Assembly: GCF_003675895.1 (NCBI RefSeq)
Contig: NZ_ML014781.1
Span: forward strand, 1 to 54,024
Source of the DNA: Parashewanella curva
GTDB taxonomy: Bacteria > Pseudomonadota > Gammaproteobacteria > Enterobacterales > Shewanellaceae
Direction of reading: 5' to 3'
Length of the DNA: 54,024 nt
Shown piece by piece: positions 9,485-18,252 of the stretch (positions are counted from its first letter, which is position 1; each line of letters opens with the position of its first letter). Position numbers and translations under genes: made by a program. The notes under the pieces are model-generated. The model saw nothing but the letters and a program-made list of their open reading frames with translations, was not told the DNA's origin and ran no database searches.

Positions 9485-11721
9485 ATGGCGATAGATTTAG
9501 TTTGGTCTTCTCAGACAAACCAGTTTACTACTTTGGCTCCAGTGTTGGGGGTGAAAGCGGAAAAAAAGAATCAAGAGTCAGTATTCGACTTTCGGGCGTA
9601 CCCAGTTACTTGATTTCACAAACATATACTGTTGCTTATGACAAAAAACATAAATGTTGGCAGCTTAAAGGTAGTGGTAGTTTAGACCCTGATATCATTA
9701 AGGCTTGTGGCGCATTATGTGAGTTTTTAAATGAGGCACCTCCCAAGGGAGGGTATAAGTTCGCCTCACCTTCAACAGCTTCTGTTGCGTGGAGTACTGC
9801 TCCCAACCCAGTGACAAACTTGAGTGTTAGGATGGTTACAAAATCAGAACCAAAACAGACTCAACCAGTGCCCCCAGCAAAACAAGCAATCGAAGAGAGT
9901 CCAATGCGGAGTCACTTCACATCTTCAGATGCTATAGTCAAACACATAAATACATTATTAGAACAAGAATATAATGAACAAGCGTATTTAGATTGTTATA
10001 CCAAAGTTTCTGAAACGCTGTTATCCGAAGAGTGGGGGGGAGAAAAAGAACGTGGCGAAGATGGCAGTTTAGTAAAAATAAGCATTGATCCTGCCGTACA
10101 CCTAGCGGTTAAAAAGTTAATCGTTAATATCGTAGAGCAAAAATACCGACAGTATTTGGGCTTGCCTCATTATCGAACAGAACTAAAACAATGGTTTGCT
10201 GATACCTTTCCTGAGAATGAAGACCATTACCGAAACAAGGAACGGCTTCCCTATTTTGCGCAAACAGCGTGTTGGAGCTTCATCATAAGAGATACCATTT
10301 TTCCTTTTCCTGCCTCTGAGTCACCGTGCCCTTTAAGGGCAAGAATTTTCAATTTATTTGTTGATTTGGTGCCACGCCAGAATTCAGGTTCGAAGACTAG
10401 TAATACGTATCATAACGCTACAGAATATGATAGAGCGACAATCAGTCAGGCGAGTGGAAAATGGACCACAGAGGATCCAATATACTCTTCTTGTCGCTGG
10501 CAGGATGGTCCAAGCAAGCTTAAACAAGTTCATCTTGAAAAAACTGAGTTATATTTGCTTTTAATTGGTAAAAGAAGATTGAAAAGCGCCCAAAACTCAA
10601 TTGACCAGAACGAGATCCCATTAGTGGGTTGTCAGTTGAGGCTGCAGCATAGACCAGATAAATCGGCAGTGAAAATAGATCAACCAAGGACGGAAGCAGA
10701 GTTAATGAGGTTTACAGCTGATAATAAAATAAACCCAATTTGGCTAGAAAGTAAAAGGCTCGTTTTACCGTCACGTGATGATTACCAAGCTGTTTTGACT
10801 GTATTATTTCCTGAAAGTGGGCATTTATATGTTCTACCAAAGTTACTGACTGAAGATGATACAGTTTTTATTAAAAAAATGAATACATTATTGGCGAATG
10901 AAGATAGTCAGAAAATGAATATTGTATTTATTGCCATACAACAAAGTTCTCTATCCTTACTCAATGTCTTAAATATTCAATGCTCAGAAAGAACTCAGTT
11001 CAACATCATTAACCCTTTTAGGCAATTGCTGAATAATCAGAACCTTAAGCCCAGAGGCGAAAAATGGGCGTTTCAGCATTACAGTATGGTGGCTGAAGAT
11101 TTTACGGATGTGACAGGCAATTTCAGTTTTACATTTTATGAACATGGTCAACAGTTTCACTTTGCACTTAAACCAAAAGGTTCGTCGTTGGTTGAGAAAG
11201 AGTGCAGCATTTCGCCATATACTTGGTCAAAACAGCTAATGCGAACACCCAACGATAGTTTTATGCATTCAGCCACGATATTCACCATGAATTTTTTAGA
11301 AAGTATGACTTGTGCGATTTCACAAGAAAGCATTATGGGTGTTGATACTCCCTGTTTTGATAGACATTGTCATCTTTTTGACAAACCGTTGCTATTAATG
11401 TGGATAAGACAGCATCAAACCAACCCACTCACTAAGGAAACCATGACGGAAGCCGATATTTGGGAGCCTGAAATTCTTTTAGAGCAAATTCGACAATTAC
11501 GTTCTTTGCTTTTACAGCAAGGCATTGAAGAGGTCCCTACAACCGTTCCAGCTTTAGCTGGTGTTATGAATGAAAAAAAACGGCAGCTAGAGCTCGGTGG
11601 AGATGCAGTAAAACAAATGGTCGAGAGAAACCAAGCCTCAGCCACGAAGATAATTCCTGAAGGTTCAGGCTCAGATGAGGACTTTGACGAAATTGATGAA
11701 ATCAAAAAGAAAAGGAAGTAA
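9485..11721 (+). CDS. U-box (E3 ubiquitin ligase-like) protein A, with a -1 frameshift near its N-terminus
   Basis: Paralogue of the 726-residue protein at 13928-16108. The homologous N-terminus (MAIDLVWSSQTNQF, compare MASELLWSANTHQF) starts at the ATG at 9485. It lies in a different frame from the rest, which is open from 9502. Moving -1 at the A7 run (9561-9567) joins the two into a ~745-residue protein that aligns without a gap. Unshifted reading stops at the TGA at 9611 after 42 residues. About 55 residues beginning at MTCAISQESIMG (codon ~602 counted from 9502) match the U-box pattern: a start like TC-I, a central LF, a helix with W, then NPLTKETMTEADI. U-boxes recruit ubiquitin-charged E2 enzymes; bacteria lack ubiquitin, so a host-directed role is inferred. 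The middle ~450 residues are unrecognised. The C-terminus is acidic then basic (SDEDFDEIDEIKKKRK). Whether the gene is expressed full-length is unknown. Confidence 0.75.
9562..9568 (+). other. In-phase slippery heptamer A AAA AAG (candidate -1 frameshift site)
   Basis: In the frame starting at 9485 the codons read GAA AAA AAG, giving A AAA AAG in the exact phase used for -1 frameshifting in E. coli dnaX. A -1 slip resumes at 9568 in the frame of the long reading frame and restores homology with the paralogue. A one-base loss from an A8 run would leave the same sequence. Confidence 0.6.
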
Positions 11722-11827
11722 ATGTAACCCCTAGTTGATAAGGGAAGTGTGATTAACAATGCTTCACTGGTATAAGTTAGGCTGTTGAATATAATTTGAA
11801 CAATGCTTGATTGATTGGATTAGGTTT

Positions 11828-12748
11828 TTGAGTTCATATATCCCTTCACATCTCACGCTTGTTGGTGAACGTTTTGGGCGCTATGTTGAGCGAAATATTC
11901 CTTTTGAAGAAATTAAGTCACTGCGTGACTCTCTGACTTGGGAGAGCTATAGCACGGATACCGTTGGAACACGTTTACATAAACGAATAGTAGACAGTTT
12001 TTTTTCTCTACCCACTGATGAAGTGTATTTGCAACTTCATACCATCATTCATACGAATAACGTGGATATCGCTTCTAAAGCTTATAATCGGCTGCAGAGT
12101 AAATTAAGAACCCTCGAGTCTGATATACCTCAATTTCCTGTAACTCAGGATAAACCCATTGATGCATGTCCGATTCCCGCAATGACAGAAGCAACAACCA
12201 ATCCCGACTTTGCTACACAAAAGCAAGTAATCGTCGGAGGGAAGCGTTATCGAGTCAGTGCCATACAATTAAGTGAAATCCTGATAACGTGGGAAGACGA
12301 TGAATTTCAGAGGATTATTACTTCTGCACAGTATCAACTGTACTCCAATAACGACACTTTTCTCCTTGGTGGAATAAAAACATCAAAAGCTGAAGTGGTT
12401 GATGTCAAGATTCCTGACAAAGAGTATGTATCAAAAAAGAGTGCTTTAGGTATATCTAAATTTTGTGGTGGTCGCTTTGATGATATGAGTCAAGCACTGT
12501 CTGATTTGAATATTATTTTAAGGTCTCAAAATGAGCCAGATTGTTTCGCTTCTTTAAAGCGACTTCTAACCAATTGTTACGACTTCCGTTTACAGTTCAA
12601 ATCCCAACCTGTTGAAGCAAGGAATGCCTTTTATATTTTAGATAATAAAGGAAACGTTCTAATAATTAGATGCAGCGATTTTGTTAATTCGCCTGAACGA
12701 TTAAAAACTATGTCAGCATTTTCTTTCCCTAATTTACCAAGGTTTTGA
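11828..12748 (+). CDS. Unknown protein, first of a tandem paralogous pair
   Basis: About 306 residues, not recognised. It is homologous over its whole length to the next gene (12867-13793): both begin with SHLTL-GE, contain YLQL-TI-HT near residue 75, a Lys/Arg-Tyr-Arg-Ser/Ala motif in the middle (GKRYRVSA or GERYRISA) and end with a matched block closing in FP-PRF. I chose the TTG at 11828 because it aligns with the TTG start of the paralogue and the ~16 bases before both are similar (TGATTGG-TTA...TTTTG). A TTG at 11807 would add seven residues. The N-terminal third looks helical; no signal peptide or membrane segment is visible. It sits between two U-box genes, so a shared role or shared transfer history is likely. 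Confidence 0.65.
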   Translation: MSSYIPSHLTLVGERFGRYVERNIPFEEIKSLRDSLTWESYSTDTVGTRLHKRIVDSFFSLPTDEVYLQLHTIIHTNNVDIASKAYNRLQSKLRTLESDIPQFPVTQDKPIDACPIPAMTEATTNPDFATQKQVIVGGKRYRVSAIQLSEILITWEDDEFQRIITSAQYQLYSNNDTFLLGGIKTSKAEVVDVKIPDKEYVSKKSALGISKFCGGRFDDMSQALSDLNIILRSQNEPDCFASLKRLLTNCYDFRLQFKSQPVEARNAFYILDNKGNVLIIRCSDFVNSPERLKTMSAFSFPNLPRF

Positions 12749-12866
12749 TGAGTCTTGGGAACATAAAGCAGTCTGCTGCCAATAAACGCAATGAACAATA
12801 ATTCACTTAATCAACAAAAGTGGCGGGCTATAATGTAATCACTATTTTATTGATTGGTTTATAGTT

Positions 12867-13793
12867 TTGACTACTTGTTATCCTTCACACCTTACTCTTG
12901 CTGGGGAATTTTGTTGTTTACTAAGGGAACACACAATTCCTTTTGATGACATACAACAAATGCAGAATTGGGAGAGTTTTGATGTTACCGCTGTTCAATC
13001 AAAATGGCTAGACCGCAAAATAGATCGCTTTTTTGGTCTACGAACTTACGAAGCCTATTTGCAGCTTTATACAATAATGCATACCACTGATTTAACTGTT
13101 GCCAATCAAGCTTATTATCGATTGCAAAATTTACTCAGAACCAAAGAGCCACAAGAAATTCCAAATGGGTATACTATCCAAGCGAGATCGTTTGGTAGTA
13201 CATCAGCGAGCGCTGTGGCAGAGCCTGATGCTACTTTTGCAAAACAAAGGCTGGTTACTATTGCAGGAGAACGTTATCGAATTAGTGCTCCTCAATTAAA
13301 ATGCATTCCAAAATCATCAAAACCTGAAGAAGGGGAATCACTGGGTAGTAAAAAGACAATTCCCACGAGTGCATCGTTTGAATTACATTCGGGTGGCAGC
13401 TCTTTCCCCCTTGGGGAAGTGAAACATTTACGAGAAGATGCGCCATCTAGAGTTAGAAATAAAGATTATATTGTATTTAACACTGCGATTGACTTCTTTA
13501 ATTTCTGTGATGGACATTTCGAGGAACCCAGCGAAGCCATTGAACATTTTGAGACCATTTTAACTTCAAATAGCCCACGGAAATGTACTTGGGCATTGAA
13601 TCAGCTTCAGTCGATGTGCTTTGATTATCGTATTCAATTCAAGCACCATTGTTTCAATGAGAGAGAAGCATTTTATATCTTGGATAAGAATAATGAATGT
13701 CACGTGATGAGGTGCCAAGACTTTTCTACTTTACCTCGAGATAAACCTAAGATTGCTGCGCCATTGCGTTTTCCCTACACTCCAAGGTTTTGA
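12867..13793 (+). CDS. Unknown protein, second of the tandem paralogous pair
   Basis: A 308-residue protein starting at a TTG, homologous to the gene upstream. The shared C-terminal block (about residues 205-308) has a conserved F-C-G/D-G motif, EAFYILDKN and RCQDF, and ends YTPRF. The central region (about residues 100-200) is less conserved, which suggests two domains joined by a variable linker. No export signal or known catalytic motif is visible. Gene order is U-box A, this pair, U-box B. That could come from duplication of a U-box/partner unit followed by inversion of order, or from stepwise duplications. Function is unknown. Confidence 0.65.
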   Translation: MTTCYPSHLTLAGEFCCLLREHTIPFDDIQQMQNWESFDVTAVQSKWLDRKIDRFFGLRTYEAYLQLYTIMHTTDLTVANQAYYRLQNLLRTKEPQEIPNGYTIQARSFGSTSASAVAEPDATFAKQRLVTIAGERYRISAPQLKCIPKSSKPEEGESLGSKKTIPTSASFELHSGGSSFPLGEVKHLREDAPSRVRNKDYIVFNTAIDFFNFCDGHFEEPSEAIEHFETILTSNSPRKCTWALNQLQSMCFDYRIQFKHHCFNEREAFYILDKNNECHVMRCQDFSTLPRDKPKIAAPLRFPYTPRF

Positions 13794-13927
13794 TACGGGT
13801 AGGGAGACGTTTGTTTTTGTTGTAAGTTAATAATAATTAACTATTTTTTAACAATTCTGCCCGCTAAGATATCACCAGTGCTCTTTTAAATGAAAGTAAG
13901 TAAAAGCTAGAAGTAGGTTAATCAATT

Positions 13928-16108
13928 ATGGCGTCAGAATTATTATGGTCAGCCAATACCCATCAATTTATTTCTCAAGGCGGGTTGGCTTCTATAGCGC
14001 TTTCTAAAGCTGGCTCGAGCGTTAGGGTTAATGTAGCAAGGCAAAACAGTTTATTATACTTGGGGACATTTACTCTAACTTACCACAGTGAGCATACACG
14101 TTGGGCTGTCAAAGCGTCAGATACTGCAACTCATGATCATGAAGTAAATGAGGTCCGAGCGACTTTGGAAAGGTTTTTAAATGATGATGCTGTTGATTCC
14201 ACCATTGGAGACAAGCTAACGGTTAGCTTTAAAACGGAATGTTTATCACATGCTCCCATGACATCCAATAGATTAAAAAGTGGTACTGGCAATATCGCTT
14301 CTTCTCACAAGATGTCTAGCCATTTTTCGACATCACAAGCGCTTATTCAAAGTGTGAATGCATTACTCGATAACCCCTACAGTGAACAAGAACATTTAGA
14401 ATGCTACAGCAAAGTATCAGAAACGCTGTTATCAGGTGAATGGGGAGTTATTACACAACGGAATGAAGATGGCAGCTTTAAAACGCTCAACCTTGATCCT
14501 GCAATTTATAGAACGGTTAAAACACTGATCGCTAGAATAGTTGAAAATAAATACAGTGAGTTTGTTCGACTGAGTTTTGATTATAATTCCGATCAAGCTC
14601 ATCAAAAAAAGATAGATTGGATAGGAGACTGTGTCGAAGAAAACTATCCTTTGTATTCCAGAGTTCACGTCTTCCCTTATTTAGCTCAAGTGACGAGTTG
14701 GAGTTTTATTTTAAGGCGTTTAATTTCTCCTTTTCGACCACATGAATCACCAGGTCCTTTTAGAGTTGAGATATTCGATCTATTTAAAGATTTAGTTCCA
14801 GAAAAGTTCACCTATAGTAAAAAAACCATTAACTATTATGAGCCTAAAAGTTTTAAACGTTCTAGGATTAGTGAGGCTAGTGGAACATCTACAGACGAAG
14901 ATCCAACACATTCTGGCTGTCGTTGGTTTTCAGGTCGTAGCCGGGTTGTTCAAAACCAGCTCGATGGTATGGAATTGTATTTATATCTTATAGGTAGAGG
15001 ACCTGCTACGGGCTTGAGTATCCCGTTATTAGGCTGCCAAATAACACTACGGAAGCGGCCTAAAGTCAACTTAGATAAATTTGATCATCTAACGTTACAA
15101 ACTGAAGCACTAAGGTTTACCAAAGAAAATAAACTATCTCCGATGTTTATGGAAAACCAGCAATTAGTTTTACCTCCACGTAATGATTATCAAGCAGTGC
15201 TTACGGTGTTATTACCCGAAAACGGCCATTTGTATTTGTTGCCCAAACTGTTAAGTGAAGAAGAGGTGACATTTCATGCCAAAATTAATGACTTGTTAGC
15301 GGAGGAAACCAGTAAAACAGTGAACGTTGTATTTTTTTCAATTCAGCCAAGCTCTTTATCTTTATTGAAAAATTTGAGTTTACGCTTTGAAGGGAATACT
15401 CAATTCAATATTATCCCCCTGTTTGGGCAGCTAACTGAGGGGGGAGATAAGAGGGGAGAATGTAAACCTAACAATCAAAAATGGACACTTGAACAGTGTG
15501 ATCAGTTGGTCGATGCGCAAGCTGAAATAAAGGGAGATGTTGGTTTCACTTTTTATCCTTATGGGCAACAGTTTCATTTTACACGTGGGGACGATGCTAA
15601 AGCTTCAGCAGTGCAAACTGAGTGCGTGATGGCACCTTATACTTGGTCAAAAAAGGCTGGGATTGTTCTTACTGATGAGTTTTTACAACGGATGGGGCCT
15701 GTATTCTTACAGAGCTTTTTGAGTCGAATGACTTGCCCTATCACGCTTAAGGGCTTATTTGAACTCGAAGAGCCATGTTTAGATAAAGCAGGTAATCTTT
15801 TTGAGAGCTCAGCGTTACAAACAGCGTTGCGAACGAATCCAGTTAACCCAGTAACTAATGAGCCAATGACTGAATCTGAAATTATAACCCAAGGGCGCAT
15901 GATGAGTTTCATTCTTGAATTACGGAATGTACTCGTGTTTGGAGGCATAGAAGAAATTTCGAAGGCAGATCCCCTTAGAGATATGCTATCAAAAGCAAGT
16001 CAACAGAAGTCAGAACACGACGAAAGCCAAGTCGCGAGCGAAAAACCTACTCTCTTGGATGCAAGTAATAAGCACCCACAAAGCGACAAGATGCTGAACA
16101 CAAATTAG
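13928..16108 (+). CDS. U-box (E3 ubiquitin ligase-like) protein B
   Basis: A 726-residue intact paralogue of the protein encoded at 9485-11721. The shared core includes the segments SETLLSGEWG, NDYQAVLTVLLPE-GHLYLLPKLL, QFNII and YTWSKK. Residues ~601-655 form a good U-box: MTCPITLKGLFELEEPC, then GNLFESSALQTAL, then NPVNPVTNEPMTESEI. This keeps the U-box order of C-P-I-T start, a turn with Leu-Phe-Glu, an E2-facing helix and an NP-T-P-T-E exit. A Ser/Lys-rich tail follows. No signal peptide is seen, so any delivery to a host would need a secretion system not encoded in this window. E3 activity is inferred from the fold pattern and has not been shown. Confidence 0.78.
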   Translation: MASELLWSANTHQFISQGGLASIALSKAGSSVRVNVARQNSLLYLGTFTLTYHSEHTRWAVKASDTATHDHEVNEVRATLERFLNDDAVDSTIGDKLTVSFKTECLSHAPMTSNRLKSGTGNIASSHKMSSHFSTSQALIQSVNALLDNPYSEQEHLECYSKVSETLLSGEWGVITQRNEDGSFKTLNLDPAIYRTVKTLIARIVENKYSEFVRLSFDYNSDQAHQKKIDWIGDCVEENYPLYSRVHVFPYLAQVTSWSFILRRLISPFRPHESPGPFRVEIFDLFKDLVPEKFTYSKKTINYYEPKSFKRSRISEASGTSTDEDPTHSGCRWFSGRSRVVQNQLDGMELYLYLIGRGPATGLSIPLLGCQITLRKRPKVNLDKFDHLTLQTEALRFTKENKLSPMFMENQQLVLPPRNDYQAVLTVLLPENGHLYLLPKLLSEEEVTFHAKINDLLAEETSKTVNVVFFSIQPSSLSLLKNLSLRFEGNTQFNIIPLFGQLTEGGDKRGECKPNNQKWTLEQCDQLVDAQAEIKGDVGFTFYPYGQQFHFTRGDDAKASAVQTECVMAPYTWSKKAGIVLTDEFLQRMGPVFLQSFLSRMTCPITLKGLFELEEPCLDKAGNLFESSALQTALRTNPVNPVTNEPMTESEIITQGRMMSFILELRNVLVFGGIEEISKADPLRDMLSKASQQKSEHDESQVASEKPTLLDASNKHPQSDKMLNTN

Positions 16109-16159
16109 TATTACGATTAAAGGTAATTTCAACAACCCGTAGCTAAGTTTCAGTAAGTC

Positions 16160-16168
16160 TGGTATAAT
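16160..16168 (+). promoter_or_regulatory. Extended -10 promoter element of deaD
   Basis: TGGTATAAT is a perfect extended -10 (TGnTATAAT). It predicts a start near 16175 and an untranslated leader of about 95 bases before deaD. Long structured leaders are typical of cold-induced deaD/csdA mRNAs. Confidence 0.65.
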
Positions 16169-16269
16169 CCCTCGTTTCGGTGCGGGAAATCGACACGACT
16201 GATATTAGGTTGATTTTCTGTCTTTAGAAGTAAATTGCGCTTCCTGCGCATCCATAAGGCTACAACCTA

Positions 16270-18081
16270 ATGTCATCCAATGAAAAAACCTTCCGTGAAC
16301 TCGGTCTGTCCGACGCCCTTCTGCGCTCTCTTGACGAGCTAGGTTACGAAAAACCTACCCCAATTCAATCTGCCAGTATTGAACCATTAATGGCTGGTAA
16401 AGATATCCTTGGTCAAGCACAAACCGGTACCGGTAAAACCGGTGCGTTTGCTTTACCACTATTGAACAGCTGTGATGCCAAGCAGTCTCAACCACAAATT
16501 TTAGTCCTAGCTCCAACCCGTGAGTTGGCAGTGCAAGTGGCTGAAGCATTTAACAGCTACGCGAAATACATGAAAGGTTTCCATGTACTGCCTATTTATG
16601 GCGGTCAAAGCATGGGGCAGCAATTACATCAATTAAAACGTGGTCCGCAAGTGATCGTCGGTACTCCGGGTCGTGTAATGGATCACATGCGCCGTGGCAC
16701 GCTTAAACTTGAACACTTAAAAGCATTAGTATTGGATGAAGCCGATGAAATGCTAAAAATGGGCTTTATTGATGATATTGAGTGGATTCTAGATCATAAG
16801 CCTGAAAACAGTCAGCTGGCACTGTTTTCAGCAACTATGCCAGAGCAGATCAAGCGTGTGGCTAAGAAACATCTTAATGATCCTGTACTTGTTAGCATTG
16901 CGGCTAGTCATACGACCGTTGAGTCGATTGAGCAACGCTTTGTACAAATTTCACAGCACAACAAGCTTGAAGCATTAGTTCGTGTATTAGAAGTGGAAAA
17001 TACCGAAGGGATCATCATCTTCGTTCGTACCCGTAACTCTTGTGTTGAGTTGGCTGAAAAATTGGAAGCGCGTGGTTATGCATCATCGCCTTTACATGGG
17101 GATATGAACCAACAAGCTCGTGAACGTGCAGTTGATCAGCTGAAAAGCGGTAAGCTCGATATCATCATTGCGACTGACGTTGCAGCACGTGGTCTTGACG
17201 TAGAACGTATTGGTCATGTGATCAACTTTGATATTCCTTACGATACTGAAGCTTATGTACACCGTATTGGCCGTACTGGTCGTGCTGGTCGTACAGGTAT
17301 GGCAATTTTGTTTGTGACTCACCGTGAAATGCGTATGCTGCGCACCATCGAGCGTGCTACTAACAGCCGTATTGCGCCAATGAGCATCCCAAGCCCTGAA
17401 ATCGTTGCTGAAAAGCGTTTATCACGTCTAGGTGAGCAGGTAGCTCAGACCTTAGCAGGCGATTTAAACTTTATGAAAGAAGCGGTGGCAGAACTGTGTA
17501 ATCAGCTTGAAGTTGATACCGATTTATTGGCAGCTGCTTTATTACATAAAGTACAAGAAGAGCGTCCTTTACAGCTTCCGCCAATGCAAGAACGTGTGCG
17601 TGATAAGCGTGAGCGCAATGATCGTGATGGCCGTCGTAACCGTGATCGTACTCCAATCGCGCCAGGTAAAGCCGAAGGCTTAAAAGATAATCCTGATGTG
17701 AAAATGTGCCGCTACTTAATTGAAGTGGGGCGTGATAATAACGTTGGCGTAGGTAACATCGTTGGCGCGATTGCCAATGAAGCGAATATTGATAGCCGTT
17801 ACATTGGTCAAATCCACTTATACGATGCAGTAACTACGGTTGATCTTCCTGAAGGTATGCCAAAAGATGTACTGCAACACCTGAAAAAGGTTCGCGTATG
17901 TGGACGTCAATTGAATATCCGTGAAGCAGGCGATCAAGTGATCAATGATGGTGGTAACAGCCGTCCACCACGTCGCCGTAATGGTGATCGCCGAGGCGGT
18001 GAACGTCGTGGTAACGATCGTGGTCGCTCAAACCGCCCACAAGGTGAACGTCGCCCACGTCGTTCAAAAGAGCAAGCTTAA
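16270..18081 (+). CDS. deaD: ATP-dependent DEAD-box RNA helicase DeaD/CsdA
   Basis: A 603-residue DEAD-box helicase that unwinds RNA in ribosome assembly and mRNA decay, especially in the cold. Visible motifs in order: Q motif (YEKPTPIQ, near residue 25), Walker A AQTGTGKT (near 53), PTRELAVQV, the TPGRVMDH block, DEAD within LDEADEML (near 157), SAT (near 190), then ARGLDVERI and the HRIGRTGRAGR motif VI (near 335). Residues ~475-550 form the DbpA-like RNA-binding domain (VGVGNIVGAIANEANID). The C-terminal tail is Arg/Gly-rich (RRRNGDRRGGERRG), as in CsdA. Length is close to the E. coli protein (629). It is flanked by a strong promoter and a clear terminator, so it is probably transcribed alone. 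Confidence 0.97.
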   Translation: MSSNEKTFRELGLSDALLRSLDELGYEKPTPIQSASIEPLMAGKDILGQAQTGTGKTGAFALPLLNSCDAKQSQPQILVLAPTRELAVQVAEAFNSYAKYMKGFHVLPIYGGQSMGQQLHQLKRGPQVIVGTPGRVMDHMRRGTLKLEHLKALVLDEADEMLKMGFIDDIEWILDHKPENSQLALFSATMPEQIKRVAKKHLNDPVLVSIAASHTTVESIEQRFVQISQHNKLEALVRVLEVENTEGIIIFVRTRNSCVELAEKLEARGYASSPLHGDMNQQARERAVDQLKSGKLDIIIATDVAARGLDVERIGHVINFDIPYDTEAYVHRIGRTGRAGRTGMAILFVTHREMRMLRTIERATNSRIAPMSIPSPEIVAEKRLSRLGEQVAQTLAGDLNFMKEAVAELCNQLEVDTDLLAAALLHKVQEERPLQLPPMQERVRDKRERNDRDGRRNRDRTPIAPGKAEGLKDNPDVKMCRYLIEVGRDNNVGVGNIVGAIANEANIDSRYIGQIHLYDAVTTVDLPEGMPKDVLQHLKKVRVCGRQLNIREAGDQVINDGGNSRPPRRRNGDRRGGERRGNDRGRSNRPQGERRPRRSKEQA

Positions 18082-18103
18082 TTATTAAATTAAGTTGATG
18101 ATT

Positions 18104-18126
18104 AAAAGGAGCTTAGGCTCCTTTTT
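18104..18126 (+). terminator. Rho-independent terminator of deaD
   Basis: Stem AGGAGC/GCTCCT with loop TTAG, extended by A-T pairs (AAAAGGAGC...GCTCCTTTTT) and followed by a T5 tract, about 23 bases after the deaD stop. Confidence 0.9.
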
Positions 18127-18252
18127 GCTTATGTAGGGCTTCCTTAAGCAATAGTACATTGATATGTGTTTATGTAAACGAATGTTAACTGTACAGTTAT
18201 TTTAGGATTTGCAAGAATTTGGGTTTTAAACATACACACTTTTAAATCCGAA

